A stretch of DNA of 19,605 bases. Source: Actinomycetota bacterium. GTDB taxonomy: Bacteria; Actinomycetota; Actinomycetes; Nanopelagicales; Nanopelagicaceae. The DNA lies in contig RFMK01000139.1 of assembly GCA_009927705.1 (NCBI GenBank), positions 1 through 19,605 of the forward strand, in the 5' to 3' direction. Position 1 is the stretch's first letter, and each line of letters opens with the position of its first letter. The notes below the pieces were generated by a model. That model was given only the letters and a program-made list of their open reading frames with translations. It was not told the origin of the DNA and did not search any database. Of the stretch, positions 1 to 7,457 are shown piece after piece. A program made the position numbers and the translations under genes.

Positions 1-70
1 CCAGATCTCGCTTTATTCATTTGTGTAACCGCTCATTGACGTGATCCTTCAATCGCGTGAACGAACGTCG

Positions 71-142
71 CTGGGGTACCAGGACTCGAACCTAGACAAG
101 CTGAACCAGAATCAGCTGGGCTGCCAATTACCCCATACCCCA
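71..142 (-). tRNA. tRNA-Gln, anticodon CUG
   Basis: Read on the minus strand this folds as a complete cloverleaf. The 7-bp acceptor stem is TGGGGTA (142-136) with TACCCCA (78-72), and the discriminator base is G at 71. The D-arm has a GGG/CCC stem. The anticodon stem is GCTGA/TCAGC with loop TTCTGGT, so the anticodon is CTG, reading Gln codon CAG. The T-arm has a 5-bp stem around loop TTCGAGT. CCA is not encoded. It lies 45 bases downstream of gltX on the same strand, so it may be processed from the gltX transcript or have its own weak promoter. In bacteria without GlnRS this tRNA is first charged with Glu by GluRS and then amidated by GatCAB. Identity is clear from anticodon and G73. Confidence 0.95.
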
Positions 143-154
143 ATAAATACATGT

Positions 155-176
155 AATCAGCCGCCAAGAATACCCC
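155..176 (-). repeat. Possible partial echo of the tRNA-Gln sequence
   Basis: The gltX-tRNA gap contains, in order on the minus strand, GGGGTAT (176-170), TTGGC (167-163) and GCTGATT (161-155). The same three words occur in the same order in the adjacent tRNA-Gln at 141-135, 127-123 and 116-110, with longer spacing. This may be a decayed duplication of the 5' half of the tRNA, or chance. TATTCT at 172-167 could also serve as a -10 element for the tRNA, but I see no convincing -35. Confidence 0.25.
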
Positions 177-187
177 GAAAATAGAGG

Positions 188-1654
188 TTATTGCACCGCT
201 GCCTTGAGTCGAGCAAGCGAACGCTCTTTGCCAAGCAATTCCATCGATTCAAAAAGTGGTGGCGAAATGTGGCTGCCTGTTACAGCAATACGCACCGGGC
301 CGAATGCCAAACGAGGTTTGAGTCCTAGTTTCTCAATCAAGATTGCGCGAAGTGCCGCTTCGATTGATTCATGCTTCCAATCAACGAGATTCTCCAAAGC
401 TTGAAGTGCTTGTGCAATCACATGTTGAGCGGGCTCTTCCTTTACTTTCGCTGCAGATTCCTCGTCAAAAACAACTTCGTTCACAAAGAGGAAGCGCAAC
501 ATCTGGGTAACTTCGCTCATGCGCGCAATTCTTTCTTGAATAATCGGCAAAGCTGAACGCACTACCGCAATCTCTGCTTCTTCTCCCTTAATAACGTCAT
601 CCTTGATTAGGAATGGCAGTGCACGAGAGAGGAAGTCATCAATCGTGAGCGCACGGATCTTGTCGCCATTAATTGCTTCCAATTTCTTCATATCAAAACG
701 TGCTGGCGAACTGTTGACGCGCTCGACAGTAAATAGTTTGACTAGTTCATCCATGGAAATGTTCTCAACATCGTCACCTGGTGACCAACCCAATAACGCA
801 AGGTAATTACAAATAGCTTCAGGCAAGAACCCTTGCTCCCGGTACCACGCAATTGATACTTCGCCATTGCGCTTGGAAAGTTTGGCATTGTCCTGGCCCA
901 TGACGAATGGCAGATGAGCGAAGAAAGGAAAATCCTCCGGCGCTACTCCCATCGCCTGATAAACACGAATCTGTCGCGGAGTTGATGAGAGCAGATCTTC
1001 ACCCCGCAGAACATGAGTTACCTTCATCAAGATATCGTCGACAGCAACGGCCAAGGTGTACAGAGGTGAACCGTCAGCGCGCATCAACACGAAATCAGGA
1101 ACATATTTATGTTCGAATGTAACTTCTCCACGAATCAAATCGGTAAAACGGGTCTCGCCATCAGGCATTCGCATGCGAATAACGGGCTTTCGACCCTCAC
1201 TGTCATAACGAGCAATGTCTTCGGCAGAGAGCGATCGACACTGTCCGTCATATCCAGGGGCTTGATTGAGTTCGCGTTGTTTCTCGCGACGCGCTTCGAG
1301 CTCCTCGGTTGAGCAGTAACAGTTATAGGCATCGCCGTTTGCGATAAAAGTTTTTGCCCAGTGGGTGTAAATATCGAGTCTCTGCGATTGCAGATATGGC
1401 CCGTAAGCGCCACCAACTTCGGGGCCCTCATCCCAATTCAATCCCAGCCATTGAAGAGTTTCGATTGCACGCTGGATGTATTCATCGGTAACGCGCTCAC
1501 GATCGGTATCTTCAATGCGGAAGATTAACTTCCCGCCAGTGTGACGGGCATATGCCCAATCAAAGAGAGCGGTTCGAATGTTTCCGACATGGAGGTCGCC
1601 AGTAGGAGAAGGCGCAAATCGAGTGCGCACTTCTCTTTGTTCTTGATTACCCAC
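188..1654 (-). CDS. gltX: Glutamyl-tRNA synthetase
   Basis: Class I synthetase of 488 aa, normal for bacterial GluRS. It joins glutamate to tRNA-Glu in the cytosol. The Rossmann-fold active site shows the HIGH-type motif in APSPTGDLHVGN (14-25) and the KMSKS-type motif KLSKR (258-262). A zinc-knuckle pattern C112-x-C114 ... Y135-xxx-C139 resembles that of zinc-containing bacterial GluRS. The C-terminal part (about 310-488) is the helical anticodon-binding region. Translation starts at GTG 1654, with AAGGTG seven bases upstream. It overlaps the stop region of the FAH-family gene by 8 bases, which implies co-translation. tRNA-Gln(CUG) follows 45 bases downstream. In Actinobacteria GluRS is usually non-discriminating and also charges tRNA-Gln; that is family knowledge and cannot be read from this sequence. 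Specificity is therefore inferred, while the family is certain. Confidence 0.97.
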   Translation of the reverse strand: MGNQEQREVRTRFAPSPTGDLHVGNIRTALFDWAYARHTGGKLIFRIEDTDRERVTDEYIQRAIETLQWLGLNWDEGPEVGGAYGPYLQSQRLDIYTHWAKTFIANGDAYNCYCSTEELEARREKQRELNQAPGYDGQCRSLSAEDIARYDSEGRKPVIRMRMPDGETRFTDLIRGEVTFEHKYVPDFVLMRADGSPLYTLAVAVDDILMKVTHVLRGEDLLSSTPRQIRVYQAMGVAPEDFPFFAHLPFVMGQDNAKLSKRNGEVSIAWYREQGFLPEAICNYLALLGWSPGDDVENISMDELVKLFTVERVNSSPARFDMKKLEAINGDKIRALTIDDFLSRALPFLIKDDVIKGEEAEIAVVRSALPIIQERIARMSEVTQMLRFLFVNEVVFDEESAAKVKEEPAQHVIAQALQALENLVDWKHESIEAALRAILIEKLGLKPRLAFGPVRIAVTGSHISPPLFESMELLGKERSLARLKAAVQ

Positions 1655-2435
1655 GTTGTGACACCTTATTTCTCAATGAGCCAAGACCGTCGACGGAGAC
1701 TACTACTTCTCCTCCAGCAATCATGGGACCAATTCCAGATGGAGTTCCGGTCAGAATTACATCACCAGGAAGTAGCGTCATTACTTTGGTGACGAATTCG
1801 ATGATGAATGGGACATCAAAGACCATGTCGGATAAAGGTGCAGATTGCTTGATTTCACCATTGACTCTTGCTGTTACAAGTTGTGATGCTGGATTGAATT
1901 CAGTATCGATCCAGGGGCCGAGTGGGCAGAATGAATCAAATCCTTTGGCGCGCGACCATTGGCCATCTTTTTTCTGTAGATCACGTGCCGTCACGTCATT
2001 GGCAACGGTGTAACCAAAGATCACATCATTTGCCTTTTCCCTCGGGACTTCTTTACAGATCTTAGAGATAACGACTGCAAGTTCTGCCTCGTGATCGATG
2101 CGTTCACTCGTCGATGGCCATTGAATGACATCGTCGGGGCCAATCACGGATGTGTTGGGTTTGATGAAGATAATCGGCTCTTCAGGAACTTCACCACCCA
2201 TCTCGGCAGCATGGTCTGCATAGTTCTTGCCGACACACACAACCTTGCTCCTCGGAATTACGGGAGCGAGCAAGCGAACATCGCTGAGGTTGAATGTCGC
2301 TTCTTCTTTGAAAATACCGGCGTAAAGCGGATCCGAAGCAATGGCTCGGATGGTGGTGTCATCTTCCAAGATTCCAAAATGAGGATCAGTTCCGAGCGCT
2401 GAGCCCGCAGGAGGTGCAAATCTGACAATACGCAT
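1647..2435 (-). CDS. Fumarylacetoacetate hydrolase family protein
   Basis: This 262-aa protein is of the FAH / 2-hydroxyhepta-2,4-diene-1,7-dioate isomerase family, whose members act on beta-keto acids (C-C hydrolysis, decarboxylation or isomerisation) using a divalent metal. Family motifs are GKNYADHAAEMG (69-80), metal-binding HEAEL (115-119), ANDVTARD (145-152, with metal ligand Asp147), RAKGFDSF (162-169) and LTGTPSGIG (228-236). The N-terminal 60 residues form the small domain seen in short bacterial members. The ATG at 2435 starts 9 bases after the CNNM/CorC stop, with a weak AGG upstream. The gene overlaps gltX by 8 bases. I recall the same FAH-gltX pairing in mycobacteria (Rv2993c-Rv2992c), so the neighbourhood is old. 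No aromatic-degradation genes are nearby, so the substrate is unknown; oxaloacetate decarboxylase or acylpyruvase activity is equally possible. Confidence 0.9.
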   Translation of the reverse strand: MRIVRFAPPAGSALGTDPHFGILEDDTTIRAIASDPLYAGIFKEEATFNLSDVRLLAPVIPRSKVVCVGKNYADHAAEMGGEVPEEPIIFIKPNTSVIGPDDVIQWPSTSERIDHEAELAVVISKICKEVPREKANDVIFGYTVANDVTARDLQKKDGQWSRAKGFDSFCPLGPWIDTEFNPASQLVTARVNGEIKQSAPLSDMVFDVPFIIEFVTKVMTLLPGDVILTGTPSGIGPMIAGGEVVVSVDGLGSLRNKVSQRG

Positions 2436-2444
2436 TTGCGAAGC

Positions 2445-3734
2445 CTAAACCTCTTTCACTGCATCATTTGCAGCGCTTTTCTCAATGAGGAACGTGGCAA
2501 TTCTGTGGCGTCGACCTACTGGTCGTTCTGCAGTTATCTGCCAGTTATGCAACAAGATAGTGCTACCAGGAATAGGAACGCGGCCGAGAGTCTTTGCGAC
2601 AAACCCGCCGATAGTGTCGACATCCTCTTTCTCTTCCTCGCTCAATTCAATCTCTAGTTTGTCAGCCAGATCCTCGATGTGTAGGCGGGCCGAGACTCGG
2701 GCTTGAGCCGGCGAAAGCCACTCTAATTCATCGACATCATCATCATATTCGTCGGCAATTTCTCCGACGATTTCTTCCAAGATATCTTCAATGGTTATGA
2801 GACCTGCTGTACCGCCATATTCATCAACCACAATTGCAAGATGAATTTGGTCGCGTTGCATCTCTTTCAGTAGATCAGCTGCTGTCTTGGTTTCTGGGAC
2901 AAAGGTTGCTTTGCGTAGGTGATCTTTTACAAGTTCAGTGAGTTCAGACTCTCGATATTCATGCGTCCGTCGAGCAAGGTCCTTGACATAAGCAATGCCA
3001 AGAATGGTATCGAGATTCTCGCCGATAACTGGAATGCGGGTGAAACCTGAACGAAGCGCAAGAGATAAACCTTGGCGTAAGTTTTTACTACCCTCGATCC
3101 AGACCATCTCAGTGCGAGGAACCATCAATTCACGAACCAATGTGTCGCCGAGTTCGAAAACTGAATGAATCATTTCGTGCTCGGACTCCTCAACAAGTCC
3201 ACGTTCATGAGCTTGATCGACCAGGTCACGGAGTTCGGCCTCATTAGCAAAAGGCCCCGATTTAAAGCCCTTTCCTGGGGTGATTGCATTTCCAATTGCA
3301 ATCAAAAGCGCGGTTATCGGTCCAAGCACGGTTGCCATAACGACAGCTACAAAACAGGCTGGGATGATCCAACGCCCAGCATTCTGCTTAGCCAAAGTTC
3401 GTGGCCCCACTCCAACTACGACATATGACAAAACCAGCATCACACCTACGGCTGAAGAAAGTCCCGCAATATTTGATTCAAATATAGACACAAACGCATC
3501 AGCCACAATGACTGTGGCCGTTAACTCGCAAGCTTTGCGAACAAAGAGAATGACGTTCAAGTAGCGAGCTGGTTCTTTAATGACACGTTGGACCCATGCA
3601 GCTGCGCGAGTCGATTTCACTTCCAACTCTTCGACAAATACTCGCGAGATCGAGTTGATTGCTGATTCAGACCCAGCCAAGAATCCAGCAAAAAGCAAGA
3701 GGCTAATCACTGAGAGCGTCGCATTGATGCTCAT
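2445..3734 (-). CDS. CNNM/CorC-type membrane protein with CBS pair (hemolysin-like)
   Basis: This 429-aa protein has an N-terminal DUF21/CNNM membrane domain of about four hydrophobic segments (5-25, 60-80, 92-112, 122-150). A CBS pair follows (about 198-257 and 268-325; the second ends ...GGTAGLITIEDILEEIVGEI), and then a CorC_HlyC C-terminal domain (about 338-425). Family members are linked to Mg2+ (or Co2+) transport and homeostasis; the old name 'hemolysin' is not informative. The open frame extends to an ATG at 3749, but that codon has no Shine-Dalgarno. The ATG at 3734 has GGAG nine bases upstream and forms an ATGA overlap with the ybeY stop, so I use it. In many Actinobacteria the next gene is era; here an FAH-family gene follows after 9 bases. 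Confidence 0.9.
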   Translation of the reverse strand: MSINATLSVISLLLFAGFLAGSESAINSISRVFVEELEVKSTRAAAWVQRVIKEPARYLNVILFVRKACELTATVIVADAFVSIFESNIAGLSSAVGVMLVLSYVVVGVGPRTLAKQNAGRWIIPACFVAVVMATVLGPITALLIAIGNAITPGKGFKSGPFANEAELRDLVDQAHERGLVEESEHEMIHSVFELGDTLVRELMVPRTEMVWIEGSKNLRQGLSLALRSGFTRIPVIGENLDTILGIAYVKDLARRTHEYRESELTELVKDHLRKATFVPETKTAADLLKEMQRDQIHLAIVVDEYGGTAGLITIEDILEEIVGEIADEYDDDVDELEWLSPAQARVSARLHIEDLADKLEIELSEEEKEDVDTIGGFVAKTLGRVPIPGSTILLHNWQITAERPVGRRHRIATFLIEKSAANDAVKEV

Positions 3735-4186
3735 AGAGTCTGGCTCCATTTCTTAAGTAATTCGTCCTGCAAACTGAACATTTCCTCTTTCTCTTCAAGC
3801 TCGCGGTGGTCATACCCCAGCAAATGAAGAATTCCATGCACTGTTAACAACTCTAATTCATCTTGTAAGCCATGGCCGGCTTGAGCAGCTTGTCGAGCGG
3901 CAAAATCAGGACAGAGAACGACATCCCCAACCATTCCGGGACCAGCATGCGCAGAATGTGGCTTCATTTCATCCATTGGGAAAGAGAGAACATCTGTCGC
4001 GCCTGGTTCATCCATCCAACGAACGTGAAGGGCGCTCATCTCATCCTCATCGACTAAAGAAATGCTCAATTCAGAATCGCCATGAATTCCCATGGAAGTT
4101 AAGGAAAATTCGGCAACCGAAATCAATCGAGAATCATCGCAATCACTTGCAGTGAGGTTTGAGAGCTCTATATTCATTTCGCACAT
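3731..4186 (-). CDS. ybeY: Endoribonuclease YbeY (16S rRNA maturation)
   Basis: YbeY is a zinc-dependent single-strand endoribonuclease acting in 16S rRNA 3'-end maturation and 70S ribosome quality control. The 151-aa protein has the zinc motif H117-GIL-H121-LLGYD-H127 (HxxxHxxxxxH) and the conserved Arg56 in HVRWMDEPGATDVLSFP (54-70). Length is normal. Two ATGs compete at 4186 and 4177. The upstream one has GGAG seven bases before it, while the inner one has no site at a usable distance, so 4186 is chosen. It lies 30 bases after phoH and its stop overlaps the next gene as ATGA. phoH-ybeY linkage is widely conserved and supports a joint role in rRNA processing. Confidence 0.95.
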   Translation of the reverse strand: MCEMNIELSNLTASDCDDSRLISVAEFSLTSMGIHGDSELSISLVDEDEMSALHVRWMDEPGATDVLSFPMDEMKPHSAHAGPGMVGDVVLCPDFAARQAAQAGHGLQDELELLTVHGILHLLGYDHRELEEKEEMFSLQDELLKKWSQTL

Positions 4187-4216
4187 GTCGTCGCTCCGGA
4201 AGAAGCGAGTAAACAG

Positions 4217-5227
4217 CTAGCGATCACTCCTTAGCGAACGAGGCTTATTGACCCGTCGGTTTGCTCGATTTCCTTCAGCGCTATCAAATCGACCATAAGC
4301 ATCAACAATTTCACTCACCAAACGATGACGAACAACATCTTCAGATGTCAGGTCCATGAATGAGATGTCATCGATCCCTTCTAAAATATCGCGCACGATG
4401 CTCAATCCCGATTCTTGGTGAGTTGGTAGGTCAATCTGGGTGATATCGCCCGTGACGACCATTTTCGACGAGAATCCCAATCGCGTTAAAAACATTTTCA
4501 TTTGCTCTGGAGAAGTGTTCTGTGCTTCATCCAAGATTATGAATGAGTCGTTAAGCGTTCGGCCACGCATGTATGCCAATGGAGCAACTTCAATCGTTCC
4601 AGATGCCATCAATCTGGGGATAGCTTCTGGATCAAGCATGTCATGCAGCGCATCAAAGAGCGGCCGAAGATATGGATCGATTTTTTCATGCAATGTTCCA
4701 GGGAGAAATCCGAGCCGCTCCCCTGCTTCAACAGCAGGGCGGGTCAAGATGATTCGATTAACTTGTTTTGCTTGCAGAGCTTGAACAGCTTTTGCCATTG
4801 CGAGGTATGTCTTTCCGGTACCTGCAGGGCCAATCCCAAAAGTCACTGTGTGTTTATCGATTGCATCAACATATTTCTTCTGATTAGAAGTCTTAGGACG
4901 GATTGTCTTTCCTCGATTACTGAGAATGTTAAGCGTCAAAACCTCAGCTGGCGTCTCATTTCCATCGCTCAAGATCATTGCAATCGATCGGCGAACAGCA
5001 TCATCACTGAGAGGCTGTCCCGCACGCACAACAGCAAGAAAATTCTGCATCAATTTTTTGACTCGCTCCGTGCCATCAGCGGAGCCGCGCAAAATAACTT
5101 CATTGCCGCGGACCGTAATCGCAACGTCTTTAAAAGCATTTTCGATTGCGCGAATATAGGAGTCATTAGGACCCGTGAGCGCAACGCTAGGGATATCTGA
5201 AGGAAGTGTCAGAACGATGCGATCCAT
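4217..5227 (-). CDS. phoH: PhoH family ATPase (YbeZ/PhoH-like)
   Basis: This 336-aa protein has a small N-terminal RNA-binding-type domain (about 1-80) and a PhoH P-loop ATPase domain (about 105-315). Walker A is GPAGTGKT (133-140), and Walker B lies in IILDEAQN (230-237). Further helicase-like motifs are LTRPAVEAGERLGFLPG (161-177) and VVTGDITQIDLP (257-268). PhoH proteins are cytosolic ATPases tied to RNA metabolism and work with YbeY, encoded next. The arginine-rich tail (321-336) suits nucleic-acid contact. The ATG at 5227 has no Shine-Dalgarno, but a -35/-10 pair ends 7 bases before it (see the promoter entry), so the mRNA may be leaderless. The HIT gene ends 44 bases upstream. Confidence 0.95.
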   Translation of the reverse strand: MDRIVLTLPSDIPSVALTGPNDSYIRAIENAFKDVAITVRGNEVILRGSADGTERVKKLMQNFLAVVRAGQPLSDDAVRRSIAMILSDGNETPAEVLTLNILSNRGKTIRPKTSNQKKYVDAIDKHTVTFGIGPAGTGKTYLAMAKAVQALQAKQVNRIILTRPAVEAGERLGFLPGTLHEKIDPYLRPLFDALHDMLDPEAIPRLMASGTIEVAPLAYMRGRTLNDSFIILDEAQNTSPEQMKMFLTRLGFSSKMVVTGDITQIDLPTHQESGLSIVRDILEGIDDISFMDLTSEDVVRHRLVSEIVDAYGRFDSAEGNRANRRVNKPRSLRSDR

Positions 5228-5263
5228 TGGCGTGATTCTATCGAGAAGGGTGAAAACCGTCAG
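5228..5263 (-). promoter_or_regulatory. Candidate leaderless promoter for phoH
   Basis: On the minus strand CTGACG (5263-5258) resembles the -35 consensus TTGACA. It is separated by exactly 17 bases from TAGAAT (5240-5235), a good -10. Seven bases then lead to the phoH ATG, so transcription would begin at or next to the A of the start codon. This fits the missing Shine-Dalgarno and the leaderless genes common in Actinobacteria. It would let phoH-ybeY be expressed separately from the upstream genes. Confidence 0.5.
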
Positions 5264-5271
5264 TTTCGAAC

Positions 5272-5607
5272 TTAGCCCGGAGGCCAGTTCAGAGAACGTC
5301 CACCTAGGAGATGAAGGTGAGCGTGAAAAACTGTCTGTCCAGCGTCAGCGCCGGTATTGAAAACAGTTCGATATCCCGAAAGTGAACGTTCGCCAGCAAC
5401 TTTGTGCGCAACAGCGAAGAGCTCGCCCAATGTTTGAGCATCATTAGCTGCAAGTTCTGCAGCATTTTCATAATGAGTTTTTGGGATCACAAGGACATGT
5501 GTTGGCGCTTGAGGATTGATGTCGTCGAATGCGATTACTGAGTCGTTTTCATAAACTTTACTTGCCGGAATCTTTCCTTCAACAATGGAGCAGAAGAGAC
5601 AATTCAT
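5272..5607 (-). CDS. HIT family protein (HinT-like nucleotide hydrolase)
   Basis: This 111-aa histidine-triad protein is close to the usual HinT length. HinT-type enzymes hydrolyse purine nucleoside phosphoramidates, including aminoacyl-adenylates, in the cytosol. The histidine-triad motif is H95-A-H97-L-H99-LLGG, where the central His is the nucleophile in the family. C3 and C6 in the MNCLFC start are typical of the zinc-binding bacterial subgroup. The C-terminus ends in the usual ..WPPG. It starts at ATG 5607, 9 bases after the rsmE stop, with only a weak purine stretch (AGAGA) upstream, so it probably depends on rsmE translation. The substrate is not resolved. Confidence 0.93.
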   Translation of the reverse strand: MNCLFCSIVEGKIPASKVYENDSVIAFDDINPQAPTHVLVIPKTHYENAAELAANDAQTLGELFAVAHKVAGERSLSGYRTVFNTGADAGQTVFHAHLHLLGGRSLNWPPG

Positions 5608-5616
5608 GGCGTATCT

Positions 5617-6333
5617 CTACCAGATTCCAAGCGCAGTTTGAACTGCAGCGAGCGCAGCAGCTCCTGCGTGAGCGGATCGAAAGACCGGTTTTCCTAGTCC
5701 GACTACGTTCCCACCACTAGCGGTGAATGTATCCAACTCTTCATCAGTAAGACCGCCTTCGGGACCAATAATGAGAAGTACTTTTTCGAAGGATTTTCCC
5801 TTAAGCAATTGTGAGAGTTTCATCCCAGATGATTCATGAAAAACAAGAGTGCAATCGTGCTCTTTGATTATCTTCGCAACCATTTCAGTACTGTGCACTG
5901 CAGTGATCTCAGGAAACCATACGCGGCGTGATTGTTTTGTTGCCTCTCGTGCCCAAGTTTCCCACTTCGATTGGGCATCATCTTTCCATTGTCCGATCGA
6001 GCGTTGCGAACTCCATGGTGCAATGACATCAACTCCGGCTTCCGTTAACAACTCAATGGTTTCTCGCGCTCGATCACCTTTGGTCAGAGCTTGAACGACC
6101 GTAAGTCTTGTTCCGGATGCCTCGCTTACCTCTGTAGAGAGGATGAGGCAGCTCACCAACTTCTTCTTAGTTGAAAGGACTTTGACTCGCGCTGATCTTC
6201 CACGGCCATCTGTAACCATGAGTTCATCATCTGTTTTGATTCGCATAACAGAAACCGCATGGTGTGCTTCGTCACCGATAATCGAGAGTTCACCCTCTTG
6301 TGGGATCTCGTCAACAATGAACACAGAGAGCAT
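5617..6333 (-). CDS. rsmE: 16S rRNA (uracil1498-N3)-methyltransferase RsmE
   Basis: RsmE uses S-adenosylmethionine to methylate N3 of U1498 of 16S rRNA in the 30S subunit. The 238-aa protein has an N-terminal PUA-like domain (about 1-70, with DEAHHAVSVMRIKTDDEL at 21-38) and a SPOUT knot domain (about 75-238). SAM-binding knot motifs are LLIIGPEGGLT (186-196) and VGLGKPVFRSAHAGAAALAA (211-230). The last motif is divergent from the usual L-G-x-x-x-L-R-x-x-T-A, but the Arg is kept. Its ATG overlaps the dnaJ stop by one base (TAATG), so translation is coupled. Adjacency to dnaJ is widespread in bacteria. Confidence 0.93.
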   Translation of the reverse strand: MLSVFIVDEIPQEGELSIIGDEAHHAVSVMRIKTDDELMVTDGRGRSARVKVLSTKKKLVSCLILSTEVSEASGTRLTVVQALTKGDRARETIELLTEAGVDVIAPWSSQRSIGQWKDDAQSKWETWAREATKQSRRVWFPEITAVHSTEMVAKIIKEHDCTLVFHESSGMKLSQLLKGKSFEKVLLIIGPEGGLTDEELDTFTASGGNVVGLGKPVFRSAHAGAAALAAVQTALGIW

Positions 6334-7457
6334 TAGTTCTTAAAAACATCTCTGAATTTTCCGAAGAAGCCGGAATTAGTGTCGGAACTTTCCTTGCGGG
6401 ATGTCACTTTGTTCGAATCCGAGCTATCGCCACGTTCATCGGCAAATTCCTTTAGTAGTTCTTCCTGGCGACGCGAAAGTTTCGTTGGAATCTCTACTGC
6501 GACATGGGCAAAGAGATCACCACGTCCTCCGCCACGGAGGCGCGTCATGCCTTTTCCACGTATAGGAATAATCTGGCCACTCTGAGTTCCGGCCTTAATT
6601 TCAACATCAATTTTTCCATCGAGCGTCTCAATAGATAGCGATGTTCCAAGAGCAGCGCCCGTCATAGGAACAGAGAGTGCAATGTGGAGATCATCACCTT
6701 CGCGAAGAAGAAAATCATCCTCTTCAACGATGATCTCAACGTAGAGATCGCCGGCCGGTCCACCACCAGGACCCACTTCACCTTGTCCGGAAAGTTGAAT
6801 CCGATTTCCAGTTTCCACGCCAGCAGGAATCTTCACATCTAGATTACGTCGTGCACGGACTCGACCATCGCCGGCGCATTCGCTACATGTCGAGGGAATC
6901 ACCGTTCCAAAACCTTGGCAGGTTCCGCATGGGCGTGATGTCATGACTTGTCCGATAAATGAACGAGTGACTTGCTGAATTTCACCACGACCTTTACAGA
7001 TATCGCAGGTGCGTGGAGAAGTTCCAGCTGCGCAACCATCTCCTCCGCATTTGGTACAAATAACTGCAGTCTCAACTCCGATATCGCGAGTGGTGCCGAA
7101 ACATGCTTCCTTCAAATCAATCGTCACTCTGATGAGCGCATCTTGTCCCTGGCGCATACGTGGACGCGGTCCACGTGGAGATCCGCCGCCCCCAAAGAAG
7201 GCATCCATGATGTCGCTAAATCCGCCGAAGCCACCACCAAAGCCACCATAGGAATCTCCGCCTCGATCATATGAACTTCGCTTGTCAGGATCGCTGAGAA
7301 CTTCATAAGCAGCGGTTACTTCTTTAAAACGATCTTGAATTTTTGGATCCGGATTCACATCTGGATGCATCTCACGCGCTAATTTACGATAAGCCTTTTT
7401 TATCTCATCTTGAGATGCGTTGCGGTCAACGCCGAGAACTTGGTAGTGATCGCTCAT
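6333..7457 (-). CDS. dnaJ: Chaperone DnaJ (type I Hsp40)
   Basis: Complete type I DnaJ, 374 aa, the co-chaperone that stimulates DnaK ATPase and delivers unfolded clients. It has a J domain (1-70, HPD at 31-33), a Gly/Phe-rich linker (66-93, including DIMDAFFGGGG), and a zinc domain with four CxxCxGxG repeats starting at C134, C151, C177 and C191. Two C-terminal client-binding beta domains follow (about 205-330), then a polar tail with Ser/Asp/Lys residues. The start ATG shares ATGA with the hrcA stop, so it is coupled to its presumed repressor. This is the hrcA-linked DnaJ found in Actinobacteria; the DnaJ usually linked to dnaK-grpE would be elsewhere. No CIRCE site was seen nearby. Confidence 0.97.
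   Translation of the reverse strand: MSDHYQVLGVDRNASQDEIKKAYRKLAREMHPDVNPDPKIQDRFKEVTAAYEVLSDPDKRSSYDRGGDSYGGFGGGFGGFSDIMDAFFGGGGSPRGPRPRMRQGQDALIRVTIDLKEACFGTTRDIGVETAVICTKCGGDGCAAGTSPRTCDICKGRGEIQQVTRSFIGQVMTSRPCGTCQGFGTVIPSTCSECAGDGRVRARRNLDVKIPAGVETGNRIQLSGQGEVGPGGGPAGDLYVEIIVEEDDFLLREGDDLHIALSVPMTGAALGTSLSIETLDGKIDVEIKAGTQSGQIIPIRGKGMTRLRGGGRGDLFAHVAVEIPTKLSRRQEELLKEFADERGDSSDSNKVTSRKESSDTNSGFFGKFRDVFKN

Noticed and set aside
1..70. Second tRNA or terminator downstream of tRNA-Gln
   Set aside because: No cloverleaf can be drawn in these 70 bases, and the only stem (GACGT/ACGTC) has a long loop and no T-run.
4643..5200. Plus-strand open frame of 185 codons opposite phoH
   Set aside because: Its translation lacks domain features, and it lies fully antisense to phoH, whose motifs are intact. 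It is an antisense shadow.
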